From Chamaea fasciata (Eukaryota > Chordata > Aves > Passeriformes > Sylviidae), in the NCBI GenBank assembly GCA_029207755.1, contig JARCOQ010000003.1, forward strand, positions 89,482,646 through 89,546,645: DNA of 64,000 nt, written 5' to 3'. A program made the translations under genes and the position numbers. The notes beneath the pieces are model-generated. The model was given only the letters and a program-made list of their open reading frames with translations, had not been told where the DNA came from and did no database searches. Of this stretch, positions 13,101-21,400 are shown in pieces. The number at the start of each line of letters is the position of its first letter. Position 1 is the first letter of the stretch.

Positions 13101-14091
13101 CTGTGCTTTTCAACACAGTGTTCTTCATACATACAGGGAACCAGATCATTTGTGGAGATCAAAAATACTTAATAAGTAATTGGAAAATTATGAAAAACCA
13201 CATTAATTGTTTTCTGTTTAAGATTCCTTTTTGTGGTTTTTTCTTCATGGCTGGGCAGGATTTACTTAGCAGGCTTGCTGGGAGCTCATCTTCTCAGCCC
13301 TTTGTTGGGCAGGATGTATACTTTGCCCTTATTTAGTTGCAGCTTTCATCTGTATGGATTTTAATATTTTTTTTTTTAAAGAAGGGTACACATTTAAATA
13401 TTGTGATGTTCATTTGCATCTCCAGGATTCCTATACTTAGAAATCACGAATGCATGAAGAGACCAGATACTGATTCCGCCCCCTTCCCCCCCCCCCCCCC
13501 CCAATAATATCTGAGAAAAGGGCAGGGGAAATAAAGGCTCTGACTGTTGAGTGAAGGTACAATGCATGTCTAGGAAGTCAAGAAATCTGCCAGGATAATG
13601 CATTTTTATGAGTTGTGCTAGTGATGAATTAACTATGTCTCAGCATTTGATCTTCCTTTTTCTTTTCTTTAGTGTGAGACATAGCATCATTTAGCTTGCC
13701 TGGCAGAGGTCTAAAGTTTTGTTTGTGCAACGAGGAGTTTTTGGGGTTGCCAAAGACCTAGGACAGAGCTGCACAGGTTTTCCATCCTTACCCTTGATCC
13801 TGATGGTTATCTCCTCTCTTTCTAGAAACCAGAAGAACTCCAAGCAGACCTGGCAGCCGAGCAGGGAGCAAGGCTGGCAGCAGGTCAAGCAGCCGCCGAG
13901 GCAGTGACGCGTCTGACTTTGACATTTCAGAAATCCAGTCTGTGTGCTCAGATATGTCAGAGACTGTTCCTGCCACAAGCAGGCCGACACCCCGAGCAGG
14001 TTCTCGGCCAGGAGCTGCCAAGCCTTCTAAAATTCCAACTCCTCAGAGAAGGCCACTACCCAGCAAATCGGACAAGTCCTTGAAGAGATAA
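648..14091 (+). CDS. DST: Dystonin (spectraplakin), C-terminal part, 11 exons
   Basis: The coding segments are 648-811, 1132-1294, 2789-2943, 3104-3178, 4027-4044, 7005-7122, 8522-8590, 9351-9550, 9996-10106, 12772-12895 and 13826-14091. They join without a frame break into 486 residues plus TAA; the 5' part of the gene lies before the window. The order is end of the spectrin rod, two EF-hands, the GAS2/GAR domain, then a Ser/Arg/Gly-rich tail with S-K-I-P. Known role of the family: DST crosslinks microtubules to actin and intermediate filaments, the GAS2 domain and basic tail bind the microtubule lattice, and SxIP recruits EB1 at plus ends. I choose DST over its paralogue MACF1 because of the [16 protein letters not shown] exon, the TRNYGKPW exon, [19 protein letters not shown], and the ending KIPTPQRR...KSDKSLKR. 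All introns are GT-AG. The identification is from recalled family sequence and is very secure. Confidence 0.97.
1132..1294 (+). CDS. DST: DST exon: EF-hand 1
   Basis: It encodes [19 protein letters not shown], then [15 protein letters not shown], followed by the calcium loop [12 protein letters not shown] at 1234-1269. That loop has canonical D-x-D-x-D-G and a final E at position 12, so it should bind calcium. The acceptor is ttattaag|CTG and the donor is TCA A|gtaagt (phase 1). This block is nearly invariant in spectraplakins, so sequence alone does not separate DST from MACF1 here; the neighbouring exons do. Confidence 0.96.
1295..2788 (+). other. DST: DST intron
   Basis: AT-rich intron between the two EF-hand exons. 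It contains short C-rich stretches near 2505-2527 and a T run before 2690. I see no exon-like or repeat-family sequence. Confidence 0.8.
2789..2943 (+). CDS. DST: DST exon: EF-hand 2 and start of the GAS2 domain
   Basis: It begins in phase 1 (split Lys) after tgttgcag and encodes [15 protein letters not shown], then the loop [12 protein letters not shown] at 2836-2871, a canonical second EF-hand with glutamate at position 12. It continues with [20 protein letters not shown] and IEDE, the helix leading into GAS2. The donor GAG|gtacgt is in phase 0. Both EF loops keep all their ligand residues. Confidence 0.97.
3104..3178 (+). CDS. DST: DST exon: GAS2/GAR domain, first part
   Basis: This 75-nt exon encodes 25 residues, [20 protein letters not shown] then DNKYR. 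It has the C-x-C pair of the GAS2 zinc-binding fold. The acceptor is ttttttgcag and the donor AGG|gtaagt; both ends are phase 0. It is followed by the 18-nt microexon. Confidence 0.96.
3179..4026 (+). other. DST: DST intron upstream of the microexon
   Basis: The intron ends in cttatcag. It has a T-rich stretch around 3287-3318. I see no repeat family or extra exon. Confidence 0.8.
4027..4044 (+). CDS. DST: DST 18-nt microexon (GAS2 domain FFLGNQ)
   Basis: The six codons TTC TTC CTG GGA AAT CAG encode FFLGNQ. They sit between acceptor ttatcag and donor gtataa, phase 0 on both sides. In vertebrate spectraplakins these six residues stand exactly between DNKYR (exon at 3104) and FGDSQQLR (exon at 7005). 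The microexon is required for an intact GAS2 beta-sheet core, so it should be constitutive. It is too short for ordinary gene finders, and missing it deletes six conserved residues without a frame shift. Confidence 0.95.
4045..7004 (+). other. DST: DST intron downstream of the microexon
   Basis: This intron is about 3 kb long. It starts with gtataa, carries a 34-nt poly(T) run only 32 nt after the microexon, and ends in tttttattgcag. The rest is unremarkable AT-rich sequence with no recognised repeat family or exon. Confidence 0.8.
4077..4110 (+). repeat. Poly(T) tract, 34 nt
   Basis: An uninterrupted T run lies just downstream of the FFLGNQ microexon donor. It could bind pyrimidine-tract or U-binding proteins that help recognise the weak microexon, or it could be a neutral homopolymer. 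The length may be imprecise because such tracts are error-prone to sequence. Confidence 0.9.
7005..7122 (+). CDS. DST: DST exon: GAS2/GAR domain, second part
   Basis: It encodes [39 protein letters not shown] and the first base of the next codon. [21 protein letters not shown] is the hallmark of the GAS2 domain, with the G-G-G-W turn and the closing D-P-C. The acceptor is attgcag and the donor CGT G|gtatgt (phase 1). The same split codon can join the cassette exon (G+TT, Val) or the exon at 9351 (G+CT, Ala). Confidence 0.97.
7123..8521 (+). other. DST: DST intron upstream of the 69-nt cassette exon
   Basis: The intron ends in a strong pyrimidine tract (cattttttctag). I see no repeat family or other exon within it. 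Confidence 0.8.
8522..8590 (+). CDS. DST: DST 69-nt cassette exon (VHHHGSK...)
   Basis: It encodes [16 protein letters not shown] then ITTQPTI, 23 codons with split codons at both ends (phase 1 to phase 1). Skipping is therefore frame-neutral and gives PCR-A-KGRTN, the arrangement seen in MACF1. The donor ATA G|gttggc is poor (T at +3), which fits regulated inclusion. DST isoforms with and without this segment are known to me from mammals. The segment follows the GAS2 domain directly and is Ser-rich with a His cluster. Confidence 0.93.
   Translation, partial: FIITGVKCYVRNQTLQLPLSLL
8591..9350 (+). other. DST: DST intron
   Basis: It begins with a long CT-rich stretch (about 8604-8655) and a short (TA)n run at about 8658-8670, and ends in ctctttgcag. 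The CT-rich stretch right after the weak donor of the cassette exon is a plausible binding site for polypyrimidine-tract proteins. That role is inferred. Confidence 0.7.
9351..9550 (+). CDS. DST: DST exon: start of the basic Ser/Arg-rich tail
   Basis: It encodes [40 protein letters not shown] and [15 protein letters not shown], ending TTSTPK. KGRTN..LREKFIL is shared with MACF1, while the rest is DST-like. The strongly basic, serine-rich composition is typical of the microtubule-binding, phosphoregulated C-terminal tail. Acceptor ctttgcag (phase 1), donor AAG|gtaagg (phase 0). Confidence 0.96.
9551..9995 (+). other. DST: DST intron
   Basis: Short AT-rich intron ending in gtttcatacag. It reads open in frame for a while upstream of the following exon, but no conserved protein sequence precedes the acceptor. 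Confidence 0.75.
9996..10106 (+). CDS. DST: DST 111-nt cassette exon ([13 protein letters not shown]...)
   Basis: It encodes 37 residues, [20 protein letters not shown] then [17 protein letters not shown]. Both ends are phase 0, so skipping joins STPK directly to GTPIQGSK. I recall a matching segment ([16 protein letters not shown]) in mammalian DST isoforms and its absence from others, so it is probably alternatively spliced. Acceptor catacag, donor GAG|gtacag. Its rapid divergence after NSK suggests low structural constraint. Confidence 0.9.
10107..12771 (+). other. DST: DST intron (holds a candidate cassette exon)
   Basis: This intron is 2.7 kb long. It has a somewhat GC-richer stretch at 11,540-11,960 and the open 84-nt segment at 12,394-12,477 listed separately. 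I recognise no transposon. The acceptor of the next exon is ggtttacacag. Confidence 0.7.
12394..12477 (+). CDS. DST: Possible extra DST cassette exon, 84 nt
   Basis: After acaaccag and before the donor AAG|gtagct lies an open segment of 28 codons encoding [20 protein letters not shown] then TCMTNYKK. It is phase 0 at both ends, so it can be inserted between the exon ending at 10106 (or 9550) and the exon at 12772 without breaking the frame. The Ser/Lys/Tyr-rich composition resembles the neighbouring tail exons. Against it: the tract before the AG is poor in pyrimidines, and I cannot recall this peptide in a DST isoform. It may be chance. Confidence 0.3.
12772..12895 (+). CDS. DST: DST exon: [13 protein letters not shown] segment
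   Basis: It encodes [36 protein letters not shown] and RAQFA. This segment is diagnostic of DST and absent from MACF1. Acceptor tttacacag (phase 0), donor GCA G|gtgagt (phase 1). It lies between the basic tail exon and the terminal GSR-repeat exon. Confidence 0.96.
12896..13825 (+). other. DST: Last DST intron
   Basis: It contains a 17-nt poly(C) run at 13486-13502 and a T run near 13369. It ends in ctctctttctag. I see no further exon. Confidence 0.8.
13486..13502 (+). repeat. Poly(C) tract, 17 nt
   Basis: An uninterrupted C run inside the last DST intron, preceded by another short C-rich stretch (13478-13483). It could form i-motif or G-quadruplex (minus strand) structures or bind poly(C)-binding proteins, but no function is shown. 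Confidence 0.9.
13826..14091 (+). CDS. DST: DST last coding exon: GSR repeats and SxIP motif, stop
   Basis: The exon starts in phase 1 after ctttctag. It encodes [58 protein letters not shown] and [17 protein letters not shown], and ends KSDKSLKR with TAA at 14089-14091. The repeated G-S-R/K units form the basic microtubule-binding tail, known in spectraplakins as a target of GSK3-type phosphorylation. S-K-I-P flanked by basic and proline residues is a standard SxIP EB1-binding motif. The acidic patch [13 protein letters not shown] is shared with MACF1; the ending is DST-specific. Codon use is ordinary. Confidence 0.97.
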
Positions 14092-14320
14092 TATGATTGG
14101 CTCCATAAAGGTCTTTTCCTTTTGCATTAAATATTTAAGTTCATGAGATGTAAAATATTATGTAGAAATTACTGTGAAATATCGCGAGAGGTGGATTTTT
14201 AATTCTGCAGATGGCCTTATTTGTGTATTTGTCTTCTTACTTTATGTGTATAATTTTTGTCAGATTCTTTTTTGTTTTGCCATATCCTGTGAGAGGGGGA
14301 AGAGTTCTAATGTAAACTAA

Positions 14321-14389
14321 CAGTTGTACACAGTAACATGTAGAAAGTACACTAAAAATAATTGCCGAATGTACAGTGTACTGAATGTA
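14321..14389 (+). promoter_or_regulatory. Cluster of six TGTA motifs upstream of poly(A) signal
   Basis: TGTA occurs at 14321, 14335, 14349, 14370, 14377 and 14386. UGUA is the known binding site of cleavage factor Im, which promotes use of a downstream poly(A) site. Two copies lie in a direct repeat of GAATGTACAGT (14367 and 14383). The placement 20-90 nt before AATAAA is typical. Confidence 0.6.
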
Positions 14390-14409
14390 CAGTAAGTCTC
14401 TGCAACCTC

Positions 14410-14415
14410 AATAAA
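14410..14415 (+). terminator. Polyadenylation signal AATAAA (DST, proximal)
   Basis: Canonical hexamer 319 nt after the DST stop, preceded by the TGTA cluster and followed by a T-rich stretch around 14464-14475. Further AATAAA hexamers stand at 14860 and 15042 and could serve longer transcripts. Confidence 0.65.
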
Positions 14416-15041
14416 AAAAGGCCTATCACTATGTCATTAGTTAACAGTAAAGGATACCTCATGATTTTTCTTTAAAAAAGAAAAAGAGAATACTGAAAGC
14501 CAAAAGACACAATTACACATTTTGAGCTAACTAAAACACTAAATGATGTATGTCAAAACTACTAAGGAATACAAACACACATTCACAATACCCTTATTTA
14601 TACAGCATCTCTCAGAGAACTCACAGAGTTAATTAAGCACTTGCCAATAATATGATACTCCAATACTTTGCAGCATTTCTGTGCCATTGCTTTCAATGAG
14701 GCCAGACACATACTGGATATCTGAACTATTATTCTGTAAGAATATCAATATAAAGTGCATTCATGTAAATGTGAGGTTTTCTTTCGCTTGAGTGGATGGT
14801 AGCACTGTATCATTGAACTCATTTTGTATCAAAGCAATTTTGCTTGCAGAAAGCTCAGAAATAAACATGTCCCTTAACTTTATTTCTATCGTATTTCTTA
14901 TTTCACAGGAAGGTAATTTTCTGTGTTATGTTTTAGAGCATATGCCATTTCAGATGACCAGTAATTACCATAGGAAAACAGGCTTTTAATGTTATTTCCC
15001 ATTATCAGGTATCTGATTTTGGTTAGCTACTGTATTTGTTT

Positions 15042-15047
15042 AATAAA
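15042..15047 (+). terminator. Possible distal polyadenylation signal AATAAA
   Basis: A second well-placed AATAAA within 1 kb of the DST stop, in AT-rich sequence (another stands at 14860). It could end a longer DST 3' UTR. With so AT-rich a context chance occurrence is likely. Confidence 0.3.
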
Positions 15048-16757
15048 ACACTAAATTGCACATATCAGAGCATATGAAATTATATGTAATTATTGTGTGT
15101 CAACAATTATTTTCTCCATATTAAACTGTGTCATTTATATACCATTTATGAAAGGCAGAGAGAGTAATTCACTTGCTCATTCTAGCCATTCATGGATTTG
15201 TTGAAAGGATAGCTAATAGTTCAGTTTCACTGGAAAAAAGGTGCAGCCTCAAATGGGAGTGCTGTGGCATGGCTGGATAGATGCTGTGGTAAGTAGTGAC
15301 AGGATCCTTAGAACTTTTAAATGCCCTTTGATAATACCAGAAAGATTTGAGTGGGATTTGGCCGGATAAACAAAATAATACTCAAAAGATAATTGAATCA
15401 ATCAAAATCCCCTTGTATCAGGATTTCCTTCTACACAGAGTTGTACAAAGGTTTGTAGAAAGCCTTAATTAACCAGTCCTACCTGGCTTGGGAATCAGCA
15501 CAAGTGTTTACTGATTACTGAAGGATCAGTCTCTGCTGCACTATTTTATCTTTCCATTTTTTACCTCTCCTGTTGCTTCTATTCATCCAGTGGTTGCTTT
15601 CCTAGAACATTAAAATAGATCAGAATGACTTTAGTGCACTTTTTTAAACCCCCAACACCCTTGGATAGTTTTCAGAATTTACAGATGATAGCTGAAATAT
15701 CTCTACTTTCAAGCAGGAGAAGGGAAAAGGATAGAATTTTTAGGCACTAGCATGGATAATTTGACTGAAAGAGGTGGTGGTGCCTAGTGGGTGCATTTTT
15801 TTCACCGCAAGACTGATGTTCAAGGATGTAGGGAGGACAAATCTAACTCCTTTGCAAGGGTACATACATAGTTCAGCACCTTGTATTCCAAGAGCAACCT
15901 ACCTACACCAGAGGTAGTGTTGGCACCTACTTAAAGCACCTTTTGTATTGTAATCTTAGCTCAAATATATTTTAATACTTCATTAATTATGCAACTTTAT
16001 GGAATTTTTGTATGATGACATTGTAACTTTACAGAAATATTAGAGGGGTGACCAGCCTCTGACAAATCCAATGCCAGCTAACACCCAAGGACAAAGCAGA
16101 TTACTGTGACTTGCTAGTGATTGCAAAGTGGGGGAGGATGGGCCTGGTAAAGTGGGAAAGTTCATTTATTGGCTGGAGAGAATCATCCACTGTCAGAAAC
16201 CAAATTAACAGTAAATTAAATAGGACTAGGAATTCAGTTAAAAGTCTAAACCTGCTTCCATGTGTTATACTTCTTCCAAAAAATTAACTGCTTTAGGTTG
16301 ATACCAAGAGTCTTTTCAAAATTCTGTCGCCTGTGATACAAAGTTCATACTGACAAAAGTCTGAAAATAGAGAATGGATGCTCCATACTCCTGTGACCCA
16401 AGGACGGATCTGCAGAATTTCATGGAAAAGGCATAATGTGAACATACGGATAAGCAATAGGTAGCTCCATTTTAGTGAAGTATTTTAGTAAAGAAAGTAG
16501 TGGTATTCAATTTCCATCTTTCTGTAATTAAAAAGCATTTTTTCTTTGGTACCAGTATAAATGGGAGACGAAGTATCAGCCCCACAAGTACATCCCCACC
16601 TTATTCAGTTGCATGAATTTTTAGGTAACCTCATCATCCGTGATGAGTTTTTTGCCCTTTTATTACCTTTCTTTTAACAACAGGAGTTGATCATAAATTC
16701 ATCAGCCTGCTGGGTGACCACAACCTAGTGTGGCCCAGACTCTTACACCTGTTTATT

Positions 16758-16793
16758 CTGCACAGTGTCCTGCACAGTGTCCTGCACAGTGAA
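16758..16793 (+). repeat. Short tandem repeat, 12-bp unit, about 2.8 copies
   Basis: CTGCACAGTGTC occurs twice in tandem and is followed by the partial copy CTGCACAGTGAA. It is a small minisatellite seed with no evident function. Confidence 0.9.
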
Positions 16794-17659
16794 GGAGCAG
16801 AGGTGATGGGCTAGAAAAAAGGGTTGGATGGCCTATGGCTATGGGAACCATATTGTTAAGTGAATAATGTATATTTAGCACTTGGAAAAGCTGGCTCAGT
16901 TCTAGGCTCCTTTTTCATTTACAGCTTTCTGCCTTTCTGTTTTGCTGCATTCAAAATGGGAAAGTTTCCACAAATTTTCTGCAATCTGCAGATGAAATCT
17001 GTAGTGATCTCGTGATGCCTCCTGGCCTAAGCATCCTCAGCTTCAGTTAAGGTAGATTGTGAGCTTCTTACATGCTAATGCAATAGATGACAGTAATTCA
17101 GGTTTTGCCTCCAGCACATCTCTTTACAAAAGCGTAGGAATGAGGTTATATTTAATCTTAATTTAGAAATGAATGCATTTCATAAAAAGAAACTGATGCA
17201 AGCAGCTATGCCATACTATAGTGAGCAGCAGGGTTTGGACCCATGGTTGCCATAGCTCTGACAGGGCTGGCAGCACCCCACAGCTTGCACATGAGACTGG
17301 GGCTCTAGCATTAGCTATGTTCCTCACAGTATGTGGCAAGAGGACGCGTTGCTGAGCATTTGCTCTTAATGTTCTGTAAACAACCAGGGATGGAAAATGA
17401 GCATTACCTCACTCACTGCAGAGGAACTGCCCTTACTGCTTCCAGGTGTTTCCCATTCTTAGGCTGTTTGGTAGCACCTGAGCTCACCCTGGAGAAGAGG
17501 CATTTAGCTATAGCTGTTTGTGCTGACTGGGGGTTATAAGGGGAAGTGGTGATGGGTGATGTTAGGAGGTTTATATACGTGTGTAAGGTGAGTAGGCTTT
17601 TACAGAAGAAAGAAAATGTGCTTCCCTAATGAAACTTGTTTTCTCTGCTGAATTTGAAT

Positions 17660-17725
17660 AACCTGTTTGCAGACATGAAGGTGGAAGAGAGGAATCTGTT
17701 TGCAGACATGGAAGTTGACTTGTTT
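17660..17725 (+). repeat. 33-bp tandem duplication
   Basis: The unit beginning AAYCTGTTTGCAGACATG is present twice at a 33-bp period (17660 and 17693). A third partial echo (TTGTTTGC) follows. The period is a multiple of three and the local plus frame is open for 85 codons (17636-17893), giving NLFADMKVEER followed by NLFADMEVDLF. I do not consider that a proven gene. Confidence 0.8.
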
Positions 17726-18436
17726 GCTTGCTTTTTTTGCAACAGTGCAGGTAGGTTACTCATCTCTGTGGAAAAAAAACAATTTACATTTCCTAAAAAC
17801 AGGAACATTGCAGAGGAAAAGGGAGCTCTTCAGAAATGGATGAGGCAACACCTTAAATTCTATGTAACTTGCAGAAAAACGTTGGGTGGCTGATAGTATT
17901 GAAGTATTTTTAAGTCCTCTGGTAAAGAATTGTTCAGAGTTTTGCTGTTGCAAATGAAGTCGTACCTGACCTGAAGCTAAAGGAATCTTTAAAAACATAA
18001 ATTATGTTTTTTTTCATAATTTATTAGTTGTTCTGAACTGAAATTGATTAAATAGTCTGAATTGCAGCTTAGGGTGCTTAAACTGTCTTTCTCTATTGGA
18101 AGAGTGAAGGAAACTGTGCTGAAGGTGGATTGTGTAACTTAGCTGGAATCCTGGCTGCATAAGTATGAGAGTATTAGTACATGTGTTATTAGCAGTTGGA
18201 TAGTTGAATATGAATAAAACCCCCCACCTATAAATCAGGGCCTGTCAGCATTTACAATACTATTTGTTCTTCTGAGAGGATGCAGATGGAGTGGTGATAG
18301 TTTTGCCCTTAGGGAAAGCTGATGCAGAGCTTTTTGTAGGGGTCATGATGATCTTTGCAACAATTGGAAAATTATCCAATGCCATTCATTCTTTTTCACT
18401 CTTTTTGGGGCTTGATCCTCATTCTTCCAAATCTTA

Positions 18437-18495
18437 GAGTCATAGAATAATTTAAGTTGAAAAAGATGTCTAAGATCTTTCTGTTCTCTAGGCAG
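18437..18495 (-). mobile_element. CR1 LINE 3'-end fragment
   Basis: GAGTCATAGAATAATTTAAG followed by TTGAAAAAGATGTCTAAGAT is the reverse-complement form of the CR1 3' terminus (the ATTCTATGA-type end and the TTCCAACC-type motif upstream). It is short and diverged, so an old insertion. CR1 is the dominant retroposon of birds. Confidence 0.65.
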
Positions 18496-21400
18496 AGCAA
18501 TGGAAACCTAGGGATCTATGAAAGAGTTTACAGTGTCCGGGCTATTTTTAAAGACAATGAGTTCACATGATAAAGTAATATCTCTATAATTTAAAAATAA
18601 TTTAAAATATCAAAGTGTATGAAAATACTTAAGTGGGGATGAGAAAAGCAGTGTTGTAAATATAAAATATTGAGGAACTCCACATTTGATTATCAGAAGA
18701 GGTGGTGTGACTTTAAGCAACACTGATTTGAAGCTTTATAGACCAAACCAACAAAATAATTTAATTCAGACTAGGTAATGTCCACCAAAGACTGAAGTAG
18801 CTTAGCTGCTACTTGGAGGCTCCTTTTCTCATGTGAACATGAGAGGACTGAAAACTGTCTAATATATAATGGATGCCTTTTCTGTAAAGGTGCTGGGAAG
18901 TTCAAGAAAAGTGCTGATCAGTTTAGACTTGGAAAAATTATAGATGCAGTAATAAACAAGATAGTGGTGAATAAATATACTATGGAAGAGTTGGCTTAGC
19001 TTTTGGAGGGATGACATGCCTTAGAAGCTGCCTGAAAGTCCTTGAAAGGATCAGTTAACGTGGACAAATGTTGAGATTGACCACATGGCTTTGCAAAAGG
19101 AATCACTGATTCTCAAAGGAGTGAGCACTTATGGGATCAGAAGAAAGGGCTTACTGAGGGTAAATTGAAAGCTAGGAAAGAACATGCTCAGTTTTAACAG
19201 AGGAAAGAGTTCTGCAATGGAGCCCTTGACAGGTTTTAACATAAAGCTGCAAACGCTGGCTCAGAGGTTCCTGAAGTGCACATTGTTGGACGGGTGCTCT
19301 GGAAAAAGCATCGCTGTGTTTCTGTGATTCATCGTGTCTCCTGGGGGTGTGCATTGCTTTCCACTGATGCTGGGGATCCTGCAGGGACTAGCTCAGCCCT
19401 AGCCAACTAATCTTCAGATGGCTAACTTAAGTAGAATGAATCCCCCCCCAAAATTAATGAGTTTATTTCAAGCTAAGAAACACTGGATGGGATTTTCCTG
19501 AGTTGTTTGGAAATTCCACTTCTAGCTTTTATTCCTTTCACATCTTTTTTGCACTAAAGGTATTTTACGGTATGCAAAGTATGGATCGTGTTATAATTTT
19601 GCATAATTTCTAGTCACATTCAGGAAATGCAAACCATGTAAGAGGGGGTGGAGAATCCCATCACGTTATCGCTCTCATACTTCATAAGCTTTTGAGCATT
19701 CCTGGGATCCTTCAGGAGCAAACCCAGGTACAAGTGTGTTGCGCTCTGTGTTGCTCCCAGTCACATCTATCTCTGCAAGGCACCTGCCAATCCTGTTTCA
19801 TTTGAGTTTTCCAGCTGTTGATCCTCCTGGCATCCACTGGCACAAGGGAAATGAATGTGTCTTTGAGGAGACACCTAAACCATTAAAAAACTGAAGTAAT
19901 TGAAAAGAATATCATGTTGACATGTTTCTCTTCCTTTCAAGTGGATCTGAGGAAGATAAGTATTTTTTTCCAATAGACAGGAGCTATTTATTAGTATGGT
20001 GGGATTGGGGTTTTTTTGGTGGTTGTTTTTTGTTTGGTTGGTTTTGTTTGTGGTTTTTGCTTATTTGCTTTGTTTTTTCCTATTTGCCTTCTAAATAAAC
20101 ACAATTGAATATGGCCATGCATGAATAGCTCTTTCCGGAATGAAGAAAAATAAGTAAGTAACTGTTTCTTTTTTAGTTATCCAGTGAGAAATTAATTCAG
20201 AGCAACAATTTATTATATTGGAACTTAAGGGCAAAGCATAGTCATTAATTTTTAAGCAAATGTAATTTCTTTTGTAAAAATATAATGAGATGTAGTAAAC
20301 AAACCACAAATAAATTAGGCAAGCCTAAGGAAGGCAAGATGCTTGCAGTGGAGGCTGTTTCTATGCGTTGCCATTGTTTTTTTCCTCACACTGTAGTTGC
20401 AAACATAGTTGTTCTGGACTGTACAACAGCTCTGCAGCATTTCCTATTAAACTGAGCAAACTGAATTTTGCAGCCCATGCGTATGACTCTGTAACAAGAG
20501 CTGGAGTGATGCTTCCTGTGGGCAGATGATGAGGAAGGTGTGTGAGCCCCAGCTCCTGAGCTTGGCTGGAGCTCCTGGCTATGGCCCCACACAGGCAGAG
20601 CTGTCTCTTCTCCCCAGAGACCTGGCAGTGACTCTTGGGAGGTGATGCCTCATCAGTTCTGCTGACTGGGGAGAGCATGAGCATCATCACAGTGCTTTCA
20701 GATGCTAGAAAACCTTCCTTGAGTCCACTGATTAGGTCACTTGGCCAACGCAGACTTCTGTATGGGACTTCTTTTTTTATCCGCATGCTGTCTTTACCTA
20801 GTACAGGAAGTAATGAAGGAATAATCTTTAATATTTTGTTATCTCCACACAATTCAGGGCATTCATTTCTATCTCTCTGTTGTTTGTTTGGTTTGTTTTG
20901 TTTTTTTTTCTTTCACTGCCCCTCCAACCCCTCTAGCTAATCAGGATTTATTAAATCTTTCCAGATTTCTGAGGAGGAATTTATTCTTAATGATGCAAAA
21001 GAATTTTAATGTAGCACTTGCTAATGGAAAAGCTCTTCTTAATTACCACTGGAAACTTCAGCCCCTGAGTAAGAACTTAATATTTGGTTGCTTTAAAGCT
21101 TTCCATGTGAGAGAGCTCCTCCTCCCCTCCAAGCTCCCACTCTGTTTCCAATAACGTTTACAGGGCTCTCCAAAAATGTTGCAATGATCTCATCCGGTAA
21201 AATAACCCTGGTCAGTACTAGCCCAAATCCTCCATTAGGCTGTATCTGCCTGCGGGGGCATCAGGCTGCCACCACCAACCTCTCCCCCATCGCAGCAGAG
21301 ATGCCCTGAGGCCGGGAGGGAGGCAGAGGGTAACAAAGAGTGTCTGTGGGCAGAGCCGGGGGCTGGCAGGAGCTGCTTGCAGCCTGGTTTCACGAGAACA

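Larger units (their letters stand above)
14092..14440 (+). other. DST: DST proximal 3' UTR (end estimated)
   Basis: AT-rich sequence after the stop codon, ending near the first canonical polyadenylation signal. It contains an isolated ATCGCGAGAG site near 14182, unusual in such CpG-poor surroundings. The cleavage point is inferred at about 15-25 nt after the AATAAA. Longer forms using later signals (14860, 15042) are possible. Confidence 0.7.
14441..18430. other. Downstream of DST, no gene seen
   Basis: AT-rich sequence with only short open frames lacking conserved protein character. It contains a 12-bp triplet repeat near 16.76 kb and a 33-bp duplication near 17.66 kb. I see no RNA gene. 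Confidence 0.6.

Noticed and set aside
20361..20852. 163-codon minus-strand open frame
   Set aside because: No conserved motif, no splice or promoter context, ordinary composition for chance ORFs.
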